From positions 393,221,037-393,285,036 of the forward strand of contig NC_080672.1 in NCBI RefSeq assembly GCF_030247195.1: a stretch of DNA of 64,000 bases, in the 5' to 3' direction. The DNA comes from Topomyia yanbarensis. Its lineage: Eukaryota > Arthropoda > Insecta > Diptera > Culicidae. How positions within the stretch are numbered: the stretch's first letter is position 1; each line of letters opens with the position of its first letter. Shown one piece after another: positions 34,301-46,300 of this stretch. Both the position numbers and the translations under genes were made by a program. Below the pieces are notes generated by a model that was given only the letters and a program-made list of their open reading frames with translations, was not told where the DNA came from and did no database searches.

Positions 34301-37300
34301 TCACATCATTTGGACAATTCTAGACCTCCGCCCACATCGCTTGAAATTTTTGAAATTGGTGTTATGGGAAAATGTGGAGGAAAATATATATTAAATGCTA
34401 TAATATTTGAAGTAGCAATCTGAAAATTACAATTTTTTACCTCTTTTTAAAGGAAATAACCTTAGTATTGGAATGAAGACATTCCTGTTCCTAGAAAAAT
34501 CCGGGATTGTGGGGGTACTGGGTCATTTTGGCTCCAAAATCTCCTATTTTTTAAATTTTTTTGCTCCGTGGTGCAAACCACGTTATAGGGCCTTTTGTCA
34601 TTTATATTAAATTTTATTATTTTCTTGTGCATATATCTATATTATCCTTCATTCAATTTTAATAAATTGTACCTTGTTGAACGTGGAAAATTCTTAGAAA
34701 TACAACAAAAATAGATTCGTTTGCGTTAAAATTCAAAAAACATTAATTTTTTTGACATTAACTCTACAAACCACATCTTTTTTATTAAATGTCCTAATAC
34801 CTCAACTTCACTTATTTTTCCAGATATGGCACTTTTCTCATGTGATTCCTAAGCGCATTTTTCACTATAAATAGTAAATTAAATAAGAATTTTGTTGTTA
34901 AATGGAGTTAATATGCGCGATTTTATGATAAAAATGTGAAATCGAGACTATATGTCAGATAATTTGATGTTTCTCAATTTTACCGGTAACGAATCTATTT
35001 TTATTTTGTTCCTAAGGATTTTCCACGTTGAACAAGGTACAATTTATGAAAATTGAATGAAGAATAATAGAGATATATGCACGAGAAATTGATAAAATTT
35101 AATATAAATCACCAAAGGCCCTATAACCCCAACTTCTCTTATTCGGACAAAGGTCTAAAAGGTTCCGTTGAGATTTTTTCACATTAGAAAAACTGCAAAA
35201 TATGTATGGTTTGCACAACGGAGCAGAAAAATTAAAAAAAGGGAATTTTTGGGGCCAAAATGACCCAGTACCCCACTTTTCCGTATTTTTTATAGAAACA
35301 AGAGTATCTCCATTCCAATACTAAAGTTATTTTCTTTAAAAAGAGGTATAAATTGTAATTTTCTGATTGCTACTTCAAAAGTTATAGCATTTAATATATT
35401 TTTCCTCCACATTTTCCCATAGCACCAATTTCAAAAATTTCAAGCGAAGTGGGCGGGGGTCTAGAATTGTCCAAATGATGTGAAATTTGGTATCTCAGCT
35501 TACTATGACATTTGTCACAACAGAGAATTATTTTTTTTTTCGATGGCCTAGTGTACGCGCACCGTGTACGTACATGGGGTTCGGTTGTGCAGGCGAACAT
35601 GTGCACGTGTTTAGGTACGAAATAGCGTTTTCGAGTTCGTACACAAAATTTAGGAAAAAATCTAAAAGGTATAAAAATCGAAAAAGAAATTCGGGGGTTT
35701 TGTCCGGCCCGGCCCCACTACGCATTAGTGGGAAAGTCGATTTTGAATTTTCGGCTTAAAATTCGAGTAGGCTTTGCACTGATGGTACATGGCACTTCGC
35801 CCTCGCGTAACGGACCGGGTGGAAACCAGTTGCTATACTAGCCGGGAAGCTGAGCCCGAAATTCGAAAACTATACAGGTGGCGTGAACTGGACGAAAGTA
35901 TCGTGGAGCTTGTGTTGAAAACAACTATCGGCTCCGAGTGAATGAACCTAACTGAGAAAATTGTTCAACACGTTTGCACGTGAAGAGCGCAGAATCTATA
36001 ACTAAATTAGTTATGGAATTTGAGTTTCGACATCGTCTCATCAGAATCTGTCACTGATTTAGTGACAGGACGCTAGCTCCAAAAAAACGGAGTCTCAATT
36101 TGTGTTCCTGTACAAATCACTAGTCAAATATAATGGCCCGCAAGGCATTTTAAGCTAATCAGAACTATTTTTTTTTTAAGTTAGCATCGATCCGGCGCTA
36201 TCTTAATCCTGTCACTAAATTAGTGTCGGATTCTGATGAGACGAAGTCGAAACGCAAATTCCATAGCTAATTCATTGTGCATTGATTGTGGGTAATGAAA
36301 TGCGAATTGGTACTGTATCCACTGAACCTCACTCACCTGCGTCGGCAGTACGATCAGCGCCACACAGATCATGATGACCATGTAAAGCTGCGAGGGCCAG
36401 ATATCCGGCACGAAGTCACCGTAACCGACGGTTGAGAACGTCACCACCACGTAGTACGTACTCTGGAAGAGATTCAGATGCCGGTGACCGGCTCGCTGGA
36501 AGTGCTGGATCCCGCAGACGCTGAGCCGTGAATTGATCCGTTGATTGGAAAAGAAAGGAGAAAACGAAGGGATTATTAGAACATTATAGATTAGATGTAG
36601 CATAGAGGGAGATGTGATCCCAGGCAGGGCCGGCGGAAAGCGTGGGTAGTATGGGTAGTACTACCCACTCGAAAATAACCGAGTGGGTAATTACCCACTC
36701 GAAATTTTGAACCATTTCAAAAAATTTATATGTGCAACGCATGTATCTCGCACTACACACATTTGAAAACATCGATGTACCACAATTCCATTTGCATAAG
36801 AGAACGTGATTTAATGAGAATGTAATGTAAGCGTGTGCATTGCGAAAAGGGAAAAATCCTTACTAATGGACCCCTCACCATATGCTTTCTACCCACTCGG
36901 GCGTAAAGTGTTTCGCCGCCCCTGATCCCAGGCTCGGTTTGGATGAAAATGCCTAAACTTTACAACTACTACGGTAGAGTCGGCGGGAAACTATAAACTT
37001 GCTCAGAGAAACCCTATGCTACGTTTCACTGATTTTTCTTTACAATTTTTCTCTCCTTCTTTTTCTATGGCTCAAAAATAACTTTTCCATATCTTTTATG
37101 AATCCCTGGCTAATTGAATGTCGCTTGAAAGTGCAAAAATAAAGATGAGCGCACATTTGAAATCAGGATCTGTATGTAAACATTTATGTTGTTCATCTTG
37201 GAAGAAATCCTGTCATGCGAGAAATGATAAATTAATTAAATTCGTTCGTCGAAGAGTGATCTAACAGCATTTATTTTTAGTTCAAGCTAGGCTAGCACAT

Positions 37301-40300
37301 CCTGCATAGAAATTGTAGCATTTTACTTCTCTTTTCACAATACGAATCTGTTTGCACAACGTGCAGCCGTGAAATCATATGTAAATACTTGCATCAGCAC
37401 GAAAGTATGCAAGTATTTACATAAACGGTGTAGAACTAATATAAATCGTTTGTGAATTGTGTTTCAGAGGGAAGTGTGACCTAAAAAATGCCTCCGTTTT
37501 ATGCTAAAGAGCTGTTGAGCATTCATTTTATGCAGATTGTTAGGAACCCGAGTTTCAAATGCAGACTGGCGGGTGGAACGATTTCCCCGTAGTACCCTAC
37601 CTACCCACCCACAATTTATCGATTCGATACTCTTTCGCTTATGCTAATCGGCGACTGTCGTATAATATTACATTGTTCTTAACTTGTCTACCTCATCCGT
37701 CATCGAAACCGGAACGAGCTGATGAACGGATGTGTGTTTTGTCGAGTCCCATAAGATGAAGCCACACACCCCGGAGATTGGTTTTCCATCCGGCTAGGAT
37801 GTCACAAACTGAAAACAACTACGTCGCCCCCGCCAGCCACATGGGGATTGTTTTTGTTTTCAGTTTTGTTTTGACAAGCTCAGTGCCAAGAAGTGAAAAT
37901 GGGTGGCGTCGGCGGCAAAAAAAAACTTTTGTCCCATCTGACACAGTGTTTTGGGGGCTCATATTTACGACGTAGTAATGCGGTTATTACCTTGTGAAAA
38001 CCAAGCACAGTAGGGTTGCCGACAGAATTGTTAGCTGCTGGGAGAGGGCTGATTGTGATTTCTGCATCGCTCGGTGCAGGTCGTTCTGAAAAAAAATAAA
38101 CATGTTAAAAGTTGTTAGATTTTGTTATTATCAGATAACGATTCCAATACCGATTCATTCACTCTAAATACCATCTAAATCAATGGCGCCCAACAAAAGC
38201 AAACTTATTCAACGACGATCAAATAAAACTGAATGACCCATAACGGATGGATGGCACCGCAAACAGGGAGTCATTATATTCGCTCCGTTGCTCTACCATC
38301 CAGAATCAACAACCCGCACGACCGGGTGAAAGAAGATTGTATCTCGAGAACGCAGACTTGGTCGGTCAGTCACGCAATTTTCTTCCACCCGGAGAGAGAG
38401 ACAGGGCGAGTGTTGTTAGTTTGAAGCACTATCACTGGCCAGCTATCTTAAATGTCCAGACCCAAACAAAATCATACTTACGAACATATTTTCCAGAGAG
38501 CGCTTAGCCAGCCAACAGTTGAGGAACACTGGGATGAACAAATTCCTGAATGGCGGCCATAAAATCTGTCGTCCGATGAGTTGTGGTCATGGTCGGGATG
38601 TTTTTTTTTGTATCCCCGCGGGGCGTCACATTCCAACAGCATCGGCGCGAAGGCGAAAACAAACATTCCAGAAGAAAAGAATCACACATACACTTCATTA
38701 ATTCGTGGCGCTCATAATTGCACAATCAAGAACTGAACATGACGTTGGACTCAATTACGGAAAAAGAAGAAAAACAGAAGAGGGTGCATAAGAAGGACGA
38801 AGGGGTGGGTGACTTCACTGTAGGAATGTCAAAGAAAGTGAAAGTTTCATTTTCTTCCCGGACCGCCCTGTCCAGTTCAGTCGTCTACCCTCTAAGGAGG
38901 CGATGGAAAATCCATACCGCCTTCAAGTGAGGAGAAAAGCATCATCATCATCATCATCGTCATCCCCTTGCGTGCTTTCTCTCTCTTTACGTCGCCAGCA
39001 AGTCATGGATTGCTGTTCTGGGAATGTAGCAATGCTTTGTCCGTTTCTTGCTAGCAGTTATGTTGGACTTTTTTGTTGCTTCTTCTTGTGTCTTTCTTTA
39101 TTCGAGCAGGGATTACTTGACGGGAGATTTTTCCGGCACGACCCCCACCCACCCCTTCGGGTGGCCACTTTGTTTGCTGGCGATTGCTGAATTGAAACGA
39201 TTTCTTGTTCGTACACCAACGCCGCAAGGGGTCGTTGAGCGGGACTCGTCGTTTCGTTAGGTGATCAAGTGCAGCAGTTTGGAGAAAGCTTGTTAGTCAG
39301 AGTGGTTCGGGGTGTGGATAAAAGCTGAGGACAGTGCAGAGTTGCTGGTAGGCAAATAGCTTGCAGGGACAGGAGAATAAGGGGCGGAAGAATCTTACCG
39401 TGATTGTGAATGGTATCGTTGTAACAAGTTCCAGAATGAAATGAAACGATAGAATTTGCTGCCATATGTTTCCCTGTAAAGAAATGGAGAAAGAATTTAT
39501 GAATCCCGGTCGGTTGCATGTTCTATTGTACAGACTATGAATAGAAAAAGAAACGACGATTTCGAGATGCGGTAAACATTTTTAGTCCCGTATTGTCACT
39601 TTAAAATCTGGAGCTTGATTTGTATTGTGGAAAACAGGGCGCTCGGTCATCAGGTCAAAGGTTATTAGAACAAAGGTCATTCAGTGAAATGGGTATTAGA
39701 CCGAACAGGCATTTGGCCGAATTGTAATTAGGAAAATAATAGAGATAAGGAAAGACTGACAGATTTTTTAATTTTTCGATCAGTCGTTTTAAACGTTCAC
39801 AAACTAGCCCACATTACCAAGGCAGATGACTAGCTAATGGGACGCGAGATGCCCCCGATGCCAACGCCAATCGCCTCAATATATGCAGGCATGTCACGAG
39901 CGAACGAAATGCAGCGTCTGATGCAACAACGGTGCTCTGCCATGTGATGTTTGCTACAAATCTGTAGCTTTGTAGCGAACATCACATGGCAGAGCACTAT
40001 GTCACTGTTACTAGTGTTATTAAGCACAACTGAAAAATCACAAATTCAATTCAATTTAATTGTAAATTCGAAAACTGAACAGTTCGAACTTCCAGAATAA
40101 AATAGGTCAAAATCTAAACATAAAAATCATTCATGGACTAAAAATTTAAAGAAATATTTATAAAATTATGAACAAAAATAGATGAGTTCAAAAAGTAGGA
40201 TCCAATTTCAGGAATACAAATTATGCAATAAAAAAATTCAAAAATGCAATAATTCTACAATTGAGCAAATCAAAAATTCAATTGTTTAAAAGCATCAAGC

Positions 40301-43300
40301 ATTCAAAAAGGTAAAAAAACGAAAAAGTAAAAAATATGTGCATTCTACAATTTAAATACTAAAAATTCAGGAGTTCTAAAATACAAAGATACGAAAATTC
40401 CAAACCACAATAATACAAGCACTAATCATAAAACTATTAATATATAAATTAGGCATTAAAATAATACGAGATATAAAAAATACTAATGTAAAAAAATGCA
40501 ATAACTCAAAAATAGGATAATACAGAAATAGTAAAATACTAAAATGCAAAAATACTAAAATACAATAATACTAAAATACAGAAATACAAAAGAGCAAATA
40601 TACACATATAAATAATTTCAAAACGCAAGAACACACAAAATGCAAAAATACGATAATAGAAAAGTAAAAACTATAAAAATGTGGAAATACCAAAATTCGA
40701 AAAGATGAAAATACAAAGCAAAAAATGTACAAAAATGCAAAACTATGGAATACAGAACAAAAAACATAAAAAAATATAAAAATGCAAAACTAAGAGAGAT
40801 CAAAAACACAAAAACACAATAATTATAAAATAAAAACTGCACATTACACAAATACGAATATATAAAGATTAAAATAAAAAAATTCAAAAATTATGCAAAA
40901 CATAAGAACATGTAAAAATTGAAAACCATAGAAATTCAAAAATACCAAGATACAAGAATATAGAATACAAAAATTCATTGATCCAAAGGATGAAAATTTG
41001 AAAATTCAAGCATTTAAAGATCCGAAGATTTAAAAATAAAAAAATTCAGACTTTAAAAAAATTCAAGGATTCAAAAAATGAAGATTTCTGAAATTCCAAA
41101 TATCTGAAAAGCAAAAAAAAATAAATTCGGAAAATCATTAGGATTTCAAAATTTTAAAATGCAGATATTCAAAAATTAAGGCACCCAAATATTTTAAAAT
41201 TCCGAAACTCGAGGATCCAAAAACTCAAAAATATAAAGAATAAAAAAATTGAAATACTCAAATTCGCAAAATTTTTGAATTCAGCGATTCAGGAATTCAA
41301 GAATTCATAAATTCTATTAGTCCCAAACACTAAAATTCGAAATTGGATATTTCAGAAATTTAATACACAAACATGAAAAGATACATAAATACAAAAATAC
41401 TATAATACAAAAATGCAAAAATCCAAACTACAAAAATGCAAAAATAAACACACATAAATATGAAAACAAAAGAGATAAATAGAATAATGCAATAATACGA
41501 AAATAGACCATTTTCAATTATTTCAATTTTTGAATTCTCAAACTGTTTAAGCTTTAAAATTGTTAAGGCTGCCTTTGTAAATTTTCACTTTTAAAATTTT
41601 CAAATCTCTGAGTTTTTAAATCTTTAAGTTTCCAGATTTCTTAGTTTTAAATTCTCGAAAAAAATTAAAAAATTTTAATTTCTCAGTTTATAGAGTTAAT
41701 TTTTTTAATTAAAATTTTTTAAATCTTTGAATTTCTAAATTTTTATATATTAAAGTTTTCATATCATAAAATTTTTAAATTTTAGAATTTCTGGATTCTT
41801 AAATTTTACTATATTTAAGTCTTTGATGTGTTGAAACTTACATATTTATTACATTTTAACGACATTCAATTAATTAGAGATTACTGGGTAGGGAAAGTTA
41901 TGAAAATTAGAGACATAGTACTCAAGTGAGAGCAAGGATGCGAAGTAAACAGATTGGAAAACTAGAAGTGGCAGGGTCATTAGAACAGGCTTGATATCGT
42001 ACGGGCTTACATATTTAAATTCTTCAATATTGAATTTTTTTTTCAATTTTTTAATTTTTGGCTCTCCAAATTTTGAAATTCCAGAATCCTCAGAATGATA
42101 AGTGTACTGATTTTAAAATTCTTGAATTTAGAAATTTTTTAATCAATAAATTTGAAAACCTTTAATTTAAATTTTTAAACTTTTAAGTCTATGAAATTTT
42201 TTATATTTCAAAATTCAATTTTTGGATAATCTAATTTTTAAACTTTTGCATCCCTAAATGTTTTAAATTCTAATATTTTTAAATTTTTTAATTTCCTAAT
42301 CTTAAAATTTTGCAATTTTTTCATTAATATTTTCATGATTTTTAAATTTTTAATTTTCAGAAATATTTGATATTTCTTAAATTTTTGAATCTCTAAAATT
42401 TTAAATTTTTAAACTATTAAATTAATCGTTAAATTTTGAAATTTTTAAACCTTAGGTTTTTAAGTTTAAAATCTTAAATTTTTTTAAATTTTTAATATTT
42501 GAATCATTGAATCTTTAAACTATCAAAATTTAAAAAAAAAATTGATTTTAAATGTTTAAATTTTTAAAATTTGAAATTTTCAAATCTCTAAGCTTTTGAT
42601 TTCTTGGAATTTTAAATTTTCTGATTTCGAAATATTTAAGGCCTGCAATTTTTCAAATTGGAATTTTAGGTTTGAAGTTTTAAAATTTTTAGATCCTTTA
42701 ATATTTAAATTTTAAAAAATTTAAATTTTGAAGCTCAAAATGATTGCTAATTGATAAATTGCTATTTTTTTTACTTCTATATTTACAATTCTTAGATTTT
42801 AAAACTTAATCTCAAATTTTGTTTATTTAACGTAGTAATTTTTAAAAATTTTAGATTCGAGGTTCATAAATTTAATTTTTTTTATATTTTCAGATTTCGA
42901 TTTTTGTTTTGAATTTTCTTAGTTTTTAAATTCTTTAATTAAAAATTATTATATTATCAAATATAAAAATTTTTGAATCTTCAAACGTTTAATTTTTTGA
43001 ATTTTTCAGTTCTTGGATTTCAAAATATTTAAATCTCAACATCTATAAATTTTAAAATTCTTATGTCATCAAATTTTAAAATTTTCCAATTTTCAAGCAA
43101 TCAAAATTGTAAAAGCCTAACTTTATAAGTTTATAGATTTTCAACACAAAAAAAATTCAATTTTTAGTTAGAATATTTTGAATTTTAAAATTTCATGTAA
43201 TTAATTCCTTAAATTTTTCATTCTTAAAATCGTAAAATTTTCATAATTTTTAATGATTACGTTTTCAAATTTTGACATTGAAATTTTTAATTGTCTAAAT

Positions 43301-46300
43301 TTTTGTATTTTTTGATTCCCATGTTTTAATTTTATAAAGGTCTATACTTTTTAATAATAAAATTCGTTGTTTAATAAGTTTTAAAAATTTTAAGCATTCG
43401 GATTTCAAAAATTTAAAATCCATGAACTTTTAAATTTTCGATTTACAAATTTGTAAATTTCTAAATTTTTAATTCATATATTTTAAATTTTCAAATCAAC
43501 AACTTATTGAGTATTTGAAGTTTCAAAATTTGGTGTTTTTATATTTTTGAATTCTAAAATTTATTTGTTTTTAAATTATTGAATTCAATTTTTTATTAAT
43601 TTTTGAATTTTTAGATTTTTAGTCCTTAAAATTTTGAAATTTTTGATTTTTTTATTTTCAATCTTTCAATTTTCTAAGGGATCATCCATAAATGATGTAG
43701 CATTTTTTGAGTAATTTTTAACACCCCCTTCCCCCATCGTAGTATTTCGTCACAAACCCCTAAATACCCCCTGATAATTACCTAGCTTGACGGTAAACCT
43801 CCCCCCTTGATTCCGTAAAAAATTTAAAAAAATAAAAAACGATGTTAGATGAAACGGGTAAAGCTACGTAGCATGACATGACCTCCTACCCCCCTATCGT
43901 CACACATCATCACAAAATACAAACCCCCCTACCCCATATAATGCTACGTCATTTATGGATGATCTCTAAGCTTTTAAATCGCTAAATTTTTAAATTTATT
44001 AATTTTTAATTTATTGAATTGTGAATGTTTTGGAATTTCATATCTTTAAATTTTTGGATTTTGGTCCTTAAAATTTTAAATGATTATATTTTGAAATTTT
44101 CAATTTTTTGAGTTTTTAAATATTTAAAAATAAAACATCTTGAATATTTGAATTCTAAAGTTGTTCAATTTAAAAAATTTAAGATCATTAAATTTTGGTT
44201 TTTGGAAATTTCCTAAATTTTGAAGTCTTAAACATTTTAAACAATTTTAAAATTTTTATTATCAATAAACTTTTAAATTTTTAATCTTTGAATTCTTAAA
44301 TTTTTAGATCTTAGAAATTTTGCATTTCAAGATTTTTAAAATTTGCATTTCAAGATTTTAGATTTTTTTAATCTCAATGTTATTAGCTATATAAATGTAT
44401 TAATCTTTAAAGCCTGAATATTTAAATTTTTGAGTCTTTATATTTCTAAATTTTTAAGTTTTTTATATTTTAAAATTTTAGAATATTTCTTTAAATTTTG
44501 AAAATTTTATATTTTTAAGCGTTCCAATTTTTATATTATTAATTATTATTTAATCCTCGAGAATTTAAATTTTTAGATCTTTAAATTTTGAATTCTTGCA
44601 TCTTTAAATCTTTAAATTTTCGAATTTGAAAATCTTCACATTTTAAAATCCTTAAATTTTTCACAATTTTTGCGCCTTAAATTTTGTAAATTTATTTTAT
44701 ATTATATTGGACTTTCAAAAATTTCCAAATTCTTAAATTTATATATTTAAGATTTTTGGATATTAAGATTTCAAAGATCTCATTTTTCTCAACTTTCTCG
44801 ATTTCTAAATTTTCAGGGCATTAAATTTTTAAATGTTTTTGATCTTCAGATTTCATGCTTTTGGATTTTAAATTTTTTATAAATTGTAAATGCTCGAATA
44901 AATTATTTTGAATTTTTCTATTTTGAAATTTTTTAATGTTGTAAAATTTCGATTTTGTATACAGTTTTAGACTTTTGAATAAATTTTAAAATTTTAAGAT
45001 TTAAACATTTTTTTTAATATTAGAAGTTTAAATATTTAAATGTTTCAATTTTAAATTTGTGTATTTTCATATTTAAAAATTTCATGTTCGTGATTTTCTT
45101 ATACAGTAAGATTCCGTTTTTGGCATGCTCCCATTTTGGCACACTCCGATTTTGGCAACAAACGGGTTCCGTTTTTGGCAACATTCTTGCTGAACATAAT
45201 AAATCTTTTAAAAATGTGCAATAGATATTTTTTTGTATCAATTGACATCACATTTCACTTTATTTCCAAACATGGGAGTCATATTAACCCTTAAAGGGAA
45301 TACTAATATTTTTTTTCCAAATTATGTTAAAATTGTCTCATAGTTTCAATACATTACTGTGATAATTAAATTATTAAAAAAAATTGATTGTGATTAAAAT
45401 TAAATGCTTTTCGAATGTTGTTTTAAAACAGTGTTATGCATTTAAGGGTTAACTATATTTTACACTATACGTGTTATGTTTAATGATCACAATAAGTATA
45501 GAAATGTATTTTTAATTATAATTTAACTGGTAGCAGTGTAACTAGTGTCAGTCGGAATTAATTTTTATAGTAAGACCCAGAGCCTGTGCCCTTTAAGAGT
45601 CAAGTACAGAGGAATACGCTACACTGCGTAATAAGACTAGTTCTGGAGAAAATTTTCAATAGAACCTTAGTAACATTGCGAGCCTCTCTATCTTTGTATT
45701 ATTACGACGTCAACACTTTTGTGTTGACACTAAATTTTCAGTACATATCGAAAGCTGACCATGGTGCTTCCCAAAGCCGTATTTAGGAACACAAAACTGA
45801 TGGCCCCCAAATAGTTTGGTTTGTTTTATAATGTCTTTGGCTAATTTATTAGTTTTTTTGGCGAGTGTTTCAAATGAATGGAATTAGGGTGGTCCTTGTG
45901 GTTGAGGTGTTCAAAGTATCGACTGTTTAGATGTGTGAAGTTTTCCTGCGGAATGCCCTACAATTTAACAAATGAGTTGAAGCAAGTTTGCTGAATAAAC
46001 AAGGCTATCTATAATGGTTCATTTGTTATAATTTGTTTTAAGATTTAAGGTAGCGTGGCTCTTGAAAAATAGGGTTGCATATATTATCTTTTGATGTGTT
46101 AATTTCTGCAATGCATTGTTCTAGAGATTTTTGAACTTTTATTGGAGCACATTTTCACCGCAGCACTGATGTTTTAATCCATTTTGTTTGGATAGTTACA
46201 AGTGATTTTTACAGGTTTTCTTCAAACCTATCTTCAAATATTGCAATTTGATTTTCAATCTATCAATGCCATCTGAAAGATCGACGATTGGTAGTTATAG

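Noticed and set aside
36337..36520. Assignment of the channel to Slo1 (slowpoke) or a Shaker-type channel
   Set aside because: The CGIQH motif, the S4 with few charges and the RCK1 text match SLO2/KCNT; no Slo1-type S0 or calcium bowl is seen.
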